NCBI RefSeq assembly: GCF_003019675.1
Contig: NZ_CP028105.1
Span: forward strand, 1,194,282-1,258,281
Reading direction: 5' to 3'
Source: Fusobacterium ulcerans
GTDB taxonomy: Bacteria; Fusobacteriota; Fusobacteriia; Fusobacteriales; Fusobacteriaceae
DNA: 64,000 nucleotides
Of the stretch, positions 52,168 through 62,091 are shown piece after piece. The notes under the pieces are model-generated. The model ran no database searches, was not told the origin of the DNA, and saw only the letters and a list, made by a program, of their open reading frames with translations. The translations under genes were made by a program, and so were the position numbers. Position 1 is the stretch's first letter; the number at the start of each line of letters is the position of its first letter.

Positions 52168-53367
52168 TTACTTATTAGAAATAGATTCTACTCCTGGCAA
52201 TTTTTTACCTTCTAAATATTCCAGAGAAGCTCCTCCACCTGTAGAGATGTGAGTAAATTTATCAGCATATCCTAAACTTATAGCTGCTGCTGCTGAATCT
52301 CCTCCTCCTATGATAGTAGTTGCTCCTTTAAGATTAGCTATAGCTTCACATACTCCTATAGTTCCTTTTGCATAACTAGGCATTTCAAATACACCCATTG
52401 GTCCATTCCATACTACTGTTTTAGCTCCAGTGATTTCTTTTGTAAATAATTCAACTGTTCCAGCTCCAACATCTAGTCCCATTTCATCAGATGGAATTTC
52501 ATCTACTGATACAGTTTTATGAGGTGCATCATTATTAAATTCTTTTGCTACTACAGCATCTATTGGAAGTATTAATTTTCCATTTGATTTAGCTAGTAAT
52601 TCTTTTGCTAATTCAACTTTATCTTCTTCAACTAATGAAGTTCCTGTATTTTTTCCTAAAGCTTTTAAGAAAGTGAACATCATAGCTCCACCAACTAAAA
52701 CTTTATCAGCTTTAACTAGTAAATTTTCTATAACTCCAATTTTGTCAGAAACTTTAGCTCCTCCTAGTATTGCTACTAGAGGTCTTTCTGGAGCATCAAC
52801 AGCCCCTCCTATAAATTTTATTTCTTTTTCCATTAAGAATCCTGCTGCTGTTTTTCCTTCTCCAATGTTTGCTGCTATTCCTACATTTGAAGCATGTGCT
52901 CTGTGAGCAGTTCCAAACGCATCATTTACAAAAACATCTCCTAAAGAAGCCCAATATTTTCCTAACTCAGGATCATTTTTAGATTCTTTTTTGCCATCAA
53001 GATCTTCGAATCTTGTATTTTCGAACATCATGATTTCTCCATCTTTCAATCCAGCAACTGCTGCTTCTAATTCAGCACCTCTTGTTGCTGGTACAAATTT
53101 AACTGGCTGTCCTAAAAGCTCAGCTAATCTTTCAGAAACTGCTTTTAGAGATTTTTTAGCTAAATCCTCTTCAGTTTTTACTTTTCCTAAATGAGAAAAA
53201 GCTATTACTTTTCCTCCATTTTCAAGTACATATTTGATAGTTGGAAGAGCTGCAACTATTCTGTTGTCATCAGTTATTTTTCCATCTTTCATAGGTACAT
53301 TGAAGTCTACTCTCATTAATACTTTTTTACCTTTAACATCTAAATCTGTTACTATCTTTTTAGCCAT
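52168..53367 (-). CDS. pgk: phosphoglycerate kinase
   Basis: 399 aa from ATG 53365-53367 ([10 protein letters not shown]); the ATG 9 nt earlier is only 2 nt from the SD GGAGG and is less likely. [62 protein letters not shown] and GGGDSAAA are all present. Makes ATP from 1,3-bisphosphoglycerate in glycolysis. Follows gap on the same strand; the hairpin at 53398-53425 between them may tune relative expression. Confidence 0.98.
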   Translation of the reverse strand: MAKKIVTDLDVKGKKVLMRVDFNVPMKDGKITDDNRIVAALPTIKYVLENGGKVIAFSHLGKVKTEEDLAKKSLKAVSERLAELLGQPVKFVPATRGAELEAAVAGLKDGEIMMFENTRFEDLDGKKESKNDPELGKYWASLGDVFVNDAFGTAHRAHASNVGIAANIGEGKTAAGFLMEKEIKFIGGAVDAPERPLVAILGGAKVSDKIGVIENLLVKADKVLVGGAMMFTFLKALGKNTGTSLVEEDKVELAKELLAKSNGKLILPIDAVVAKEFNNDAPHKTVSVDEIPSDEMGLDVGAGTVELFTKEITGAKTVVWNGPMGVFEMPSYAKGTIGVCEAIANLKGATTIIGGGDSAAAAISLGYADKFTHISTGGGASLEYLEGKKLPGVESISNK

Positions 53368-53397
53368 TATTTTCATTCCTCCAAATTTGTTTTTAAA

Positions 53398-53425
53398 AAT
53401 AGCGGAACCTTCAAGTTCCGCTATT
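53398..53425 (-). terminator. hairpin between gap and pgk
   Basis: AATAGCGGAAC/GTTCCGCTATT, 11-bp perfect stem, followed by TTTTTAAAAAC on the minus strand. A strong terminator in the middle of an operon suggests partial read-through, or a separate pgk promoter I cannot see. Confidence 0.75.
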
Positions 53426-53456
53426 CATTTCTATTTAGTTATTCCAAATTCAGTAA

Positions 53457-54464
53457 TTATTTAGATAATTCTACGAATTTTTTAAGAGTTCTTATTAATT
53501 GAGAAGTGTAAGACATTTCGTTGTCATACCAAGCAACAGTTTTAACTAATTGTTTGTCTCCTACTGTCATTACTCTTGTTTGAGTTGCATCAAATAGAGA
53601 TCCATAGTGAATTCCAATGATATCGCTAGATACTAATTCTTCTTCAGTATATCCGAAAGATTCGTTAGCAGCAGCTTTCATTGCAGCATTTATTTCTTCT
53701 ACAGTTACTGGTTTGTTAAGAACTGTTACAAGTTCAGTTAATGATCCAGTAATTACAGGAACTCTTTGTGCAGCTCCATCTAATTTTCCTTTTAAAGCTG
53801 GGATTACTAGACCAATAGCTTTTGCAGCTCCAGTTGTGTTAGGAACGATGTTAGCAGCAGCAGCTCTTGCTCTTCTAAGATCTCCTTTTTTATGTGGTCC
53901 ATCAAGTGTGTTTTGGTCATTTGTATAAGCATGGATAGTAGTCATTAATCCTTCTACAATTCCATATTTGTCTTCTAATACTTTAGCCATAGGTGCTAAA
54001 CAGTTAGTAGTACAAGAAGCTCCAGAGATAACTGTTTCTGTTCCATCAAGGATATTATCATTTACATTGTAAACTACAGTTTTAAGATCTCCAGTTGCTG
54101 GTGCAGAGATAACAACTTTTTTAGCTCCTGCTTTAATATGATCTTCTGCTTTTTCTTTTTTAGTGAAGAATCCAGTACACTCAAGAACTACATCTACTCC
54201 TAGATCTCCCCATGGTAAGTTTTTAGGATCAGCTTGTGCAAAAGTTTTGATTGTATGTCCATTAACTACGAAAGCATCTTCTTGAACTTCAATAGTTCCA
54301 TTGAATCTTCCTTGTGCTGAGTCATATTTAAATAAGTGTGCTAACATGTGTGCATCTGTTAAGTCATTGATTGCTACAACATCAAATTCTGGGTTCTCAA
54401 CCATTAATCTTAATGCTAATCTTCCAATTCTTCCAAATCCGTTAATTGCTACTTTAACTGCCAT
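53457..54464 (-). CDS. gap: glyceraldehyde-3-phosphate dehydrogenase, type I
   Basis: 335 aa. NAD-binding [15 protein letters not shown], catalytic [11 protein letters not shown], and [40 protein letters not shown]. Oxidises G3P to 1,3-bisphosphoglycerate. Highly AT-poor third positions relative to neighbours (GC-ending and GCA/GTT-rich codons) indicate strong expression. SD AGGAGG before ATG 54464. Confidence 0.98.
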   Translation of the reverse strand: MAVKVAINGFGRIGRLALRLMVENPEFDVVAINDLTDAHMLAHLFKYDSAQGRFNGTIEVQEDAFVVNGHTIKTFAQADPKNLPWGDLGVDVVLECTGFFTKKEKAEDHIKAGAKKVVISAPATGDLKTVVYNVNDNILDGTETVISGASCTTNCLAPMAKVLEDKYGIVEGLMTTIHAYTNDQNTLDGPHKKGDLRRARAAAANIVPNTTGAAKAIGLVIPALKGKLDGAAQRVPVITGSLTELVTVLNKPVTVEEINAAMKAAANESFGYTEEELVSSDIIGIHYGSLFDATQTRVMTVGDKQLVKTVAWYDNEMSYTSQLIRTLKKFVELSK

Positions 54465-54536
54465 TTGTATTCCTCCTAAAATTTATTATTTTTTTATTTT
54501 TATAGTAATATAGTTTTTTGCTTATTTTCTATATTA

Positions 54537-54565
54537 ACTATATAATATGTTTGCCTCTTTGTCAA
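54537..54565 (-). promoter_or_regulatory. gap promoter
   Basis: Minus strand TTGACA (54560-54565), 17-nt spacer, TATAGT (54537-54542), about 70 nt upstream of the gap start. Confidence 0.75.
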
Positions 54566-54735
54566 TTAATATGACAGAACTAATTTTAATCTTTTTGCGA
54601 TTAGTTTTTTATCATGTAGTTTGTTTATTTTCTGCTTTCATATCTCTTGTTTTATAGTTTTTAACCTTTTCTGTATTTAGTTTTCTGTTTCTGTATCCTT
54701 TTTGTTCATCAGCTGGCTTTCCTTATAGCTGTTCA

Positions 54736-55626
54736 TTATCTGATGATGGTGAATAATTCATTGGGCTCCCTTAAGATCTTTTTCATATCATCTGGGATAT
54801 CTATTTCCACTGTTTTTAGTTGTCCTGTCTCTACATCTGAAAATTGTGTTTTGTATGAATGGAGCATCTGTCTTTTAGCTCTTTTGTCTTCTCCACCATA
54901 AAGCTCATCTCCTAAGAGAGGATACCCTTCCAGAGCCATATGAGCCCTGATTTGATGTGTCCTTCCTGTAAGAAGTTCTGCTTCTATCAAAGTAAGATCT
55001 TTAAACCTTTTTATTACTTTTATTTTAGTTTGAGCTTCCTGACCTCCATCTTCTACAGATATCTCTCTTCTTCTCAAATCATCTCCTATTTTTCCAATAG
55101 GTCGGTCTATAAGGAATTCATCTTTTTCTACTGTTCCTTTTACTATAGCCTTATAGAATTTATTTACTATTCCTTTTTCTTGAAGAAAAGATTGAGCAAA
55201 AGAATTTTTAGCTACTATGATAAGACCTGAGGTATTCATATCCAATCTGTTGTAAAATCTTGGCACCATTATCTTTCCAGTTGTTTTTAGAAAATAATTT
55301 ACCACTCCATTAGCAAGTGTTTTATCTACTTTCTTTTGAGTCGGATGTACTATTATATATGGTTCCTTATCTATGAGAAGTACATTCTTATCTTCATAAG
55401 CTACCTTGATAGGTATCTCCATAGGTATTATTCCAGTTTCCTTGTCTTTTTCCTTTATTAAAAGTCTGTTTAACTTCCTTACTTTCTTGCTATTATTTTT
55501 TACTCTTTTTCCGTTGAGATATATTTCTATATTTCTCAATCCTCTTCCAGAATATCCCTTTGTTTCTTTTAAATATGTTCCTATTTCATAACCATCATAT
55601 TCTGGTTCTATTATAAATTTTTTCAT
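54736..55626 (-). CDS. RluA-family pseudouridine synthase
   Basis: 296 aa. N-terminal S4-like region (YLKETKGYSGRGLRNIEIYLNGKRVKNN), then the catalytic RLDMNTSGLIIVAKN (Asp of R-L-D) and the LTGRTHQIRAHMALEGYPLLGDELYGG block. RluC/RluD-type enzymes modify 23S rRNA (or tRNA for RluA). Target not determinable. SD GAGAGGAAC before ATG 55626. Confidence 0.93.
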   Translation of the reverse strand: MKKFIIEPEYDGYEIGTYLKETKGYSGRGLRNIEIYLNGKRVKNNSKKVRKLNRLLIKEKDKETGIIPMEIPIKVAYEDKNVLLIDKEPYIIVHPTQKKVDKTLANGVVNYFLKTTGKIMVPRFYNRLDMNTSGLIIVAKNSFAQSFLQEKGIVNKFYKAIVKGTVEKDEFLIDRPIGKIGDDLRRREISVEDGGQEAQTKIKVIKRFKDLTLIEAELLTGRTHQIRAHMALEGYPLLGDELYGGEDKRAKRQMLHSYKTQFSDVETGQLKTVEIDIPDDMKKILREPNELFTIIR

Positions 55627-55956
55627 TAGTTCCTCTCAATTCTCAAGAATTTTTATGCTTATACTTATATTTTACTATAATTATCAAAAAAAGTTAATCA
55701 ATATATTTTTAAATTCCAATTTATTCAGTATTATTTCTTTTATATATTTTATCCATTTATACATTATATTAATATCGTTATAAAATCATTGTTTTATCTA
55801 CTTTATATATAGAAATAATATATATCTTAAATTTAAAATTTGAATAAGGTTATTCCTAAAAGAATATAATAAAAGTTAATTTTTCTTCTATAATATTATA
55901 TAATATAAGGAGCGAAAGTTAATTTATATACAGTGCTACACACAAGGAGTAAAAAA
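55627..55956. other. 330-nt AT-rich divergent intergenic region before hemA
   Basis: Holds the promoters of the pseudouridine synthase (minus) and the hem operon (plus). TATAAT-like boxes near 55864-55869 and 55890-55905 precede hemA but without a convincing -35 at 17 nt. No riboswitch structure recognised. Confidence 0.4.
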
Positions 55957-56958
55957 ATGAATTTAGATGAACTTGTTGTCTTTGGTATATCCCATAAAGA
56001 ATTAAGTATGTCTGAACGTGAAGAATTTCTCTATCAGAATCCTGAGGAAATTATACATTCTCTCCTATCTCAAAAAAAGATAGATGGCTATGTTAATCTT
56101 TCAACTTGTCTGAGAGTAGAATTCTATCTTCAAGTTGCAGAAAATTTTTCAACTGAAGAACTTTTGGAATGTTTTTCATTCAAAAAAGGGATATTTATAA
56201 AAACAGGAGAAGAAGCTGCTGAATATCTTTTTAAAGTAAGCTGTGGTTTTTACTCTGTCATAAAAGGGGAGGATCAGATACTGGCTCAGATAAAAAAAGC
56301 TCATTCACTTGCCATGGAAAATAATACCTCTTCTAAAATACTTAATATTGTATTTAATAAAGCTATTGAGCTTGGAAAAAAATTCAGAACGGAAAGCAAA
56401 ATATGCCATAACGCTCTTTCTCTTGAAGCTATTTCTTTAAAATTTATCAAGGAATCTATTGGCTTTCTTTCAGATAAAAAAGTTCTTATTCTTGGAGTAG
56501 GAGATCTAGCTCAGGCTATTCTTTATCTGTTAGTAAAAGAAAATGTAAAAAATATAACAATAACTAACAGAACTCATCATAAAGCTCTGGAAGTACAGAG
56601 TATTTTTGATGTAGATGTTATTAGTTTTGAACATAAAAATACTGCTGCTGTAGAAAGCGATGTAATAATAAGTGCTACTTCTGCACCTCATCTAGTACTT
56701 AAATCTGAAGAGATAGTTCCTTATCTCCATAGCGATAAAAAATATACATTCCTTGATCTCGCTGTTCCTAGAGATATAGAAGATACAATAGGTACTCCTG
56801 AAAATGTATCTCTTTTTAACCTTGATGATATCTGGAGTGTGTATAACAAAAATTTAGAGACAAGAGACTCTCTAATGAATAGTTACAGTTATCTGGTTGA
56901 CAAACAAATGATAAATCTAAAAAAATGGTTTCAATATTATGAAGAAAGGACTATATAA
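55957..56958 (+). CDS. hemA: glutamyl-tRNA reductase
   Basis: 333 aa from ATG 55957 (SD AAGGAG); the longer frame from GTG 55933 would contain that SD. GISHKELSMSEREEF, catalytic Cys in NLSTCLRVEFY, CGFYSVIKGEDQILAQIKKAH and the NADPH domain VLILGVGDLAQAI. Reduces Glu-tRNA to glutamate-1-semialdehyde, the entry to tetrapyrroles by the C5 route. Shorter than the usual 410-420 aa: the C-terminal dimerisation helix domain is mostly missing. First gene of the seven-gene operon. Confidence 0.94.
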   Translation: MNLDELVVFGISHKELSMSEREEFLYQNPEEIIHSLLSQKKIDGYVNLSTCLRVEFYLQVAENFSTEELLECFSFKKGIFIKTGEEAAEYLFKVSCGFYSVIKGEDQILAQIKKAHSLAMENNTSSKILNIVFNKAIELGKKFRTESKICHNALSLEAISLKFIKESIGFLSDKKVLILGVGDLAQAILYLLVKENVKNITITNRTHHKALEVQSIFDVDVISFEHKNTAAVESDVIISATSAPHLVLKSEEIVPYLHSDKKYTFLDLAVPRDIEDTIGTPENVSLFNLDDIWSVYNKNLETRDSLMNSYSYLVDKQMINLKKWFQYYEERTI

Positions 56959-56959
56959 A

Positions 56960-57859
56960 ATGAAAAAAAAGATTGTAATTGGAAGCAGAGGAAGTATTCT
57001 GGCAATGGCTCAAAGCGAAATGATAAAAAAAATGCTGGAAAATAATTTTCCTGAATTGGAATTTGAAATAAAAAAAATTGTTACAAGTGGAGATACTGAT
57101 CTTGTAAGCAACTGGAACAATAGTGATAAATCTCTCAAAAGTTTTTTTACAAAGGAAATAGAAGTTGAACTTCTAAATGGAACAATAGATCTTGCAGTAC
57201 ACTCTATGAAGGATATGCCAGTTGTATCTCCTGAAGGGTTAATATGTGGAGCTGTTCCTGACAGAGAGGATTCTAGAGACGTTCTTGTATCTAAGTCTGG
57301 AAAAACTCTTATGGAACTTCCAGCAGGAGCTATAGTTGGTACAAGTTCTCTTAGAAGAACAATGAATCTTAAAAATCTTAGGAGTGATCTTGAAATAAAG
57401 CAATTGAGAGGTAATATTCATACAAGATTAAACAAATTAAAGAATGAAGATTATGATGCTATTCTTCTTGCTGCTGCTGGTTTAAAAAGAGTTGGATTAG
57501 AAAAAGAGATAACAGAGTATCTTGATCCTGAAAAATTTCTTCCTGCTCCTGCTCAGGGAGTTCTTCATATTCAATGCAGAGAAAATGATGATGAAGTAAA
57601 AAAAATATTGAAATCTATTCATAATGAAGATATAGAAAAAGTGGTAGTTATAGAGAGAGAATTTTCTAAAATATTTGATGGAGGATGTCACACTCCTATG
57701 GGATGTCATTGTATCTTAGATGGAGATAAAATTACTCTTACAGGTATCTATTTTAAAGGAGAAAATGGATATTCAGCTTCTATCACTGAAGATGCTGCTT
57801 TAGGAATAAAAACTGCTCAAAAACTTGCAGATATCATAAAGGAGAAAATAAATGACTAA
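56960..57859 (+). CDS. hemC: porphobilinogen deaminase (hydroxymethylbilane synthase)
   Basis: 299 aa from ATG 56960, one base after the hemA stop; the longer frame from 56939 overlaps hemA. IGSRGSILAMAQSEMI, AVHSMKDMP, GTSSLRR, RGNIHTRLNKL and the dipyrromethane-cofactor Cys in DGGCHTPMGCH. Polymerises four porphobilinogens to hydroxymethylbilane. Overlaps the next gene by 8 nt. Confidence 0.97.
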   Translation: MKKKIVIGSRGSILAMAQSEMIKKMLENNFPELEFEIKKIVTSGDTDLVSNWNNSDKSLKSFFTKEIEVELLNGTIDLAVHSMKDMPVVSPEGLICGAVPDREDSRDVLVSKSGKTLMELPAGAIVGTSSLRRTMNLKNLRSDLEIKQLRGNIHTRLNKLKNEDYDAILLAAAGLKRVGLEKEITEYLDPEKFLPAPAQGVLHIQCRENDDEVKKILKSIHNEDIEKVVVIEREFSKIFDGGCHTPMGCHCILDGDKITLTGIYFKGENGYSASITEDAALGIKTAQKLADIIKEKIND

Positions 57860-59318
57860 CAAAGGTAAAGTTTACATAATGGGGGCTGGTCCAGGTGACC
57901 TTGAATTGCTTACTCTAAAGGGAAAAAGAGCTGTAGAGGAAGCTGACTGTATAGTTTATGACAGACTTATCAATCCAAGAATACTGAATTTTGCAAAAAA
58001 AGATGCTGAAATGATTTATCTAGGTAAAGGAAATACTGAAGGTGGAGTCATTCAAGATGAAATAAACAGAACAATTGTAGAAAAAGCTTTAGAAGGAAAA
58101 ATAGTTGCAAGAGTAAAAGGTGGAGATCCTTTTGTTTTTGGAAGAGGAGGAGAGGAAATCCAATCTCTTTATGACAATAATATTCCTTTTGAAATTATAC
58201 CTGGAATAACTTCTTCTATATCAGTACCTGCATATGCTGGTATTCCTGTAACTCATAGAGGAGTAGCAAGATCATTTCATGTATTTACTGGTCATACTAT
58301 GGAAGATGGAACTTGGCATAATTTTGAGGCAATAGCTAAACTTGAAGGAACTCTTGTCTTTCTTATGGGAATAAAGACTCTTCCTATTATAGTGGGAGAT
58401 CTTATCTCTAATGGTAAATGTTCTGATACTCCTGTTGCAATAATAGAAAAAGGAGCTACATCAGATCAGAGAGTAACTGTTGGAACTTTAAAAACTATTG
58501 TTGATATAGCAAAAGAAAGAAAAATAGTTCCTCCTGCTATTACAATAATTGGTGAAGTAGTCAACTTAAGAGAAACTTTCAAATGGTTTGAAGAAAAAAA
58601 TCTTTTTGGTAAAAAAATTCTTGTAACAAGAGATAAAAAACAAGCTGGAGAATTTTCAGATAAAATAGAAAAAATGGGAGGAATAGCTGTGGAACTTCCT
58701 TTCATAGAAATTGAATCTACATTGGGAACAGTTTCAAAAGATATGCTTCAGGATTATTCAGCTGTACTTTTTAATTCTCCTAATGGTGTAAGAGAATTTA
58801 TGAGTAAAATAGATGATATAAGAATTCTTGCTCATTTGAAAATAGGAGCAGTAGGAAGTAAAACTAAAGAAATTCTTGAAAGCTATAAATTAAAAGCTGA
58901 TTTCATGCCTGATGAATATTTAGTTTCTAAACTTGCTGAATTATCTCTTGATTATACAAAATCTGGAGATAAAATTTTAATAATAACATCAGATATATCA
59001 CCTTGTAATGCTGACAAATTCAACTCTATCTATGATAGAGAATTTCATAAAATGGTAGCTTATAACACAAAGAAAATTGTAAGAAATAAAGAGGAAGTTT
59101 TAAAAACTTTATCAAAAATAGAAATAGTTACTTTTTTAAGTTCGTCTACTGTTGATGCTTTTTATGAAAGTATAAATGGAGATATTGAAGCTGTAAAAAA
59201 TATGAAATTTGCTTCTATCGGTCCTGTAACAAGTGATACAATGAAAAAATATGGTTTTTCTGTAAATTATGAAGCTACTGTTTATGATGTAAATGGCGTT
59301 TTAGAAGCTGTTAAATAG
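57852..59318 (+). CDS. uroporphyrinogen-III C-methyltransferase / uroporphyrinogen-III synthase fusion
   Basis: 488 aa. Residues about 1-240 are CobA/SUMT: YIMGAGPGDLELLTLKGKRAVEEADCIVYDRL, ARVKGGDPFVFGRGGEE, GIPVTHRG, and VFLMGIKTL. Residues about 255-488 are HemD: FGKKILVTRDKKQAGEFSDKIEKMGG, FNSPNGVREFM, TFLSSSTVDAFYES. The fusion closes the ring and then methylates it twice to precorrin-2, channelling flux to siroheme/B12. SD AAAGGAG before ATG. Confidence 0.95.
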   Translation: MTNKGKVYIMGAGPGDLELLTLKGKRAVEEADCIVYDRLINPRILNFAKKDAEMIYLGKGNTEGGVIQDEINRTIVEKALEGKIVARVKGGDPFVFGRGGEEIQSLYDNNIPFEIIPGITSSISVPAYAGIPVTHRGVARSFHVFTGHTMEDGTWHNFEAIAKLEGTLVFLMGIKTLPIIVGDLISNGKCSDTPVAIIEKGATSDQRVTVGTLKTIVDIAKERKIVPPAITIIGEVVNLRETFKWFEEKNLFGKKILVTRDKKQAGEFSDKIEKMGGIAVELPFIEIESTLGTVSKDMLQDYSAVLFNSPNGVREFMSKIDDIRILAHLKIGAVGSKTKEILESYKLKADFMPDEYLVSKLAELSLDYTKSGDKILIITSDISPCNADKFNSIYDREFHKMVAYNTKKIVRNKEEVLKTLSKIEIVTFLSSSTVDAFYESINGDIEAVKNMKFASIGPVTSDTMKKYGFSVNYEATVYDVNGVLEAVK

Positions 59319-59329
59319 GAGGAATATTT

Positions 59330-60307
59330 ATGTTTACTCGAACTAGAAGGCTTAGAAGTTCTAAAGCCTTAAGAGATATGGTAAGGAATGTAACAATTAA
59401 TCTTAGTGATTTTATATATCCACTTTTTATGGAAGAGGGAGAAAATATAAAAGAAGAAATATCATCTATGCCTGGACAATACAGATGGTCAATTGACAGA
59501 GTAGGAGAAGAGCTTACGGAGTTAAAAGAGCTTGGTGTAACTTCTATTCTTCTTTTTGGTATTCCAAAGCACAAAGATTCTCTAGGATCAGAAGCATATA
59601 ATGATAAAGGAATTGTGCAGGAAGCTGTGAGATATATCAAGAAAAATTTCCCAGAATTTCTTATAGTTACTGATGTATGTATGTGTGAATATACTTCTCA
59701 TGGACATTGTGGAATCCTTAATGGATGTGAAGTTTTAAATGATGAAACTCTTAAATATATAGCCCAAACTGCCCTTTCTCATGTAAAAGCTGGAGCTGAT
59801 ATAGTTGCTCCTTCAGATATGATGGATGGAAGAATATTAGCTATTAGAGAAACTTTAGATGAAAATGGATATGTAAATACTCCTATCATGGCATATAGTG
59901 CAAAATATTCTTCAAATTACTATGGCCCTTTTAGAGAAGCGGCTGATTCTGCTCCTAGTTTTGGAGATAGAAAAAGTTATCAGATGGACTACAGAAATTC
60001 TAAAGAATATTTTAGAGAAGTTGAAGCTGATATGGCTGAAGGAGCTGACTTTATAATGGTAAAACCTGCTCTTGCTTATCTTGATGTTATCAATGCTGTA
60101 TCCAACATTGATCTTCCCATTGTTGCCTATAATGTAAGTGGTGAATATTCTATGGTAAAAGCTGCTGCTCAAAATGGATGGATAGATGAAAAAGGTATTG
60201 TTATGGAAAATATGTTTGCTATGAAAAGAGCTGGGGTAAATATAATAATAACTTATCATGCTAAAGATATAGCAAGATGGTATAAAAATGGTGAAGTTGC
60301 TTTCTAA
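59330..60307 (+). CDS. hemB: delta-aminolevulinic acid dehydratase (porphobilinogen synthase)
   Basis: 325 aa. Catalytic lysines in YSAKYSSNYYGPFREAA and MVKPALAYLDV; the zinc-site segment DVCMCEYTSHGHCG has the Cys triad of zinc-dependent enzymes rather than the Asp-rich Mg form. Condenses two ALA to porphobilinogen. Operon position after the fusion gene. SD AGGAGG before ATG 59330. Confidence 0.97.
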   Translation: MFTRTRRLRSSKALRDMVRNVTINLSDFIYPLFMEEGENIKEEISSMPGQYRWSIDRVGEELTELKELGVTSILLFGIPKHKDSLGSEAYNDKGIVQEAVRYIKKNFPEFLIVTDVCMCEYTSHGHCGILNGCEVLNDETLKYIAQTALSHVKAGADIVAPSDMMDGRILAIRETLDENGYVNTPIMAYSAKYSSNYYGPFREAADSAPSFGDRKSYQMDYRNSKEYFREVEADMAEGADFIMVKPALAYLDVINAVSNIDLPIVAYNVSGEYSMVKAAAQNGWIDEKGIVMENMFAMKRAGVNIIITYHAKDIARWYKNGEVAF

Positions 60308-60327
60308 GAATTATACAAGGAGGAAAA

Positions 60328-61638
60328 ATGGAGCATAAAATTTCAACTGAAATTTTCAAAAAAGCTGAAAAATATATTCCTGGAGGGGTAAATAGCCCTG
60401 TAAGAGCTTTTAAATCTGTTAATAGAAAAGCTCCTATCTTTGCATGTAAAGGAAAAGGTGCAAAGATATGGGATGAAGATGGGAATGAATATATAGACTA
60501 TATCTGTTCTTGGGGTCCATTAATTCTGGGGCATAACCCTGAAAATGTAATAAATGGAGTTAGAGAAGCTATAGAAATGGGAAGTTCTTTTGGTCTTCCT
60601 ACTAAAATGGAAGTAGAACTTGCTGAACTTATTACTAAATGCTGTCCTTCTATTGAAAAAGTTAGACTTACTACTTCTGGTACAGAAGCTACTATGTCTG
60701 CTGTAAGAGTAGCAAGAGCATATACAAATAGAAATAAAATATTAAAATTTGAAGGTTGTTATCATGGTCATTCTGATTCACTTTTAGTAAAATCTGGATC
60801 AGGACTTCTTACTGACGGATATCAAGACAGCAACGGAATTACAGATGGAGTATTAAAAGATACTCTTACTGTACCTTTTGGAAATATTTCTGCTATTAAA
60901 ACTGTTCTTGAAAAAAAAGATGTGGCTTGCCTTATCATGGAGCCTGTTCCTGCTAACATGGGTATGATTTACCCAGATGTAAAATTTTTAAAGGAAGTAA
61001 GAGAACTGTGTACTTCTACTGGAACTATTCTAATATTTGATGAAGTTATATCTGGATTCAGATTAGCTCTTGGAGGAGCACAGGAATTCTTTGGCATCAC
61101 TCCTGACATGACTACTCTCGGAAAAATAATAGGAGGAGGATATCCTGTTGGAGCATTTGGTGGTAAAGCTGAAATAATGGAACTTATTGCTCCTGTTGGA
61201 AGAGTGTATCACGCTGGAACTCTTTCTGGAAATCCTGTATCTGTAAGGGCTGGATATGAAACTATAAGTTATCTGTATAACAACAGAGAAACTTTATATA
61301 AAACTTTAGAGGAAAAAACTCAATATCTTGTAAATAATATAAAAGAGCTTGCTGCAAAATATAATGTTCCTGCATGTGTAAATACAATAGGTTCTCTTTT
61401 TACTATATTCTTTACTGAGAGACCTGAAGTAAATAATCTTGAAGATGCTCTTTCTTCTAATACTGAAAATTTTGCAATCTATTTCAATACAATGCTTGAA
61501 GATGGAATTGTTTGCCCTCCATCTCAATTTGAAGCTCACTTCATTTCAATGGCTCACACTAAAGAAGATTTGGATAAAACTCTTCTATCTATAGAAAAAG
61601 CCTTTAAAGTTATTGGAGAAAAGAACAATGGAAAATAA
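60328..61638 (+). CDS. hemL: glutamate-1-semialdehyde 2,1-aminomutase
   Basis: 436 aa PLP enzyme, fold type I. YIPGGVNSPVRAFKSV, TTSGTEATMSAVRVARA, CYHGHSD, LIFDEVISGFR and TLGKIIGGGYPVGAFGG with the PLP lysine K in TLGK. Converts GSA to ALA. SD AAGGAGG. Overlaps the next gene by 11 nt. Confidence 0.97.
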   Translation: MEHKISTEIFKKAEKYIPGGVNSPVRAFKSVNRKAPIFACKGKGAKIWDEDGNEYIDYICSWGPLILGHNPENVINGVREAIEMGSSFGLPTKMEVELAELITKCCPSIEKVRLTTSGTEATMSAVRVARAYTNRNKILKFEGCYHGHSDSLLVKSGSGLLTDGYQDSNGITDGVLKDTLTVPFGNISAIKTVLEKKDVACLIMEPVPANMGMIYPDVKFLKEVRELCTSTGTILIFDEVISGFRLALGGAQEFFGITPDMTTLGKIIGGGYPVGAFGGKAEIMELIAPVGRVYHAGTLSGNPVSVRAGYETISYLYNNRETLYKTLEEKTQYLVNNIKELAAKYNVPACVNTIGSLFTIFFTERPEVNNLEDALSSNTENFAIYFNTMLEDGIVCPPSQFEAHFISMAHTKEDLDKTLLSIEKAFKVIGEKNNGK

Positions 61639-62074
61639 TTTTTTCCCTGTATTTCTAAATATGCGGAATAAAAAAGTCCTTATAATAGGAGCTGGAAAAA
61701 TAGCCTTTAGAAAAGCCGAAACTCTTTTGAGTTATGGTGCAAAAATTAAGGTTATTGCAAAGGATATAAAAGAAGAAAAATTTAAAGAACTGGAGAATAT
61801 TGAATTATCTTTGGAAGATTTTAAAGAAGATATGCTGGAAAATGTATTTATGGTAATTGCTGCTACTGATGATTTTACATTTAATAAATATATTTTTAAT
61901 TTATGTGATAAAAAAAATATACTTACAAATAATATAACTTCTAAAACAGAAATGAACTGCCGTTTTTCAAGTATTTATGAAAATGATGAATACCAAATCG
62001 CTATCTCTGCAAAGGGAGATCCTAAAAAATCAAAAACTCTTAAAGAAAAAATAAGTAAACTTTTTAATGATTAA
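61628..62074 (+). CDS. precorrin-2 dehydrogenase (SirC/Met8/CysG N-terminal type)
   Basis: 148 aa from ATG 61628 (SD GGAG); the 61613 frame starts inside hemL. FFPVFLNMRNKKVLIIGAGKIAFRKAETLLSYGAKIKVIA is the NAD-binding signature; VIAATDDFTFNKYIFNLCDKKNILTNN and the CysG-like FSSIYENDEYQIAISAKGDPKKSKTLKEKI follow. Oxidises precorrin-2 to sirohydrochlorin. Ferrochelatase activity, as in CysG/Met8, is possible but the short length suggests only the dehydrogenase. Confidence 0.92.
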   Translation: MENNFFPVFLNMRNKKVLIIGAGKIAFRKAETLLSYGAKIKVIAKDIKEEKFKELENIELSLEDFKEDMLENVFMVIAATDDFTFNKYIFNLCDKKNILTNNITSKTEMNCRFSSIYENDEYQIAISAKGDPKKSKTLKEKISKLFND

Positions 62075-62091
62075 TATACTAGGAGGTAGTA

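Noticed and set aside
54650..54735. 19-codon ORF starting at the TAATG of the pseudouridine synthase stop
   Set aside because: No own SD, no recognisable content, ends quickly; compatible with chance.
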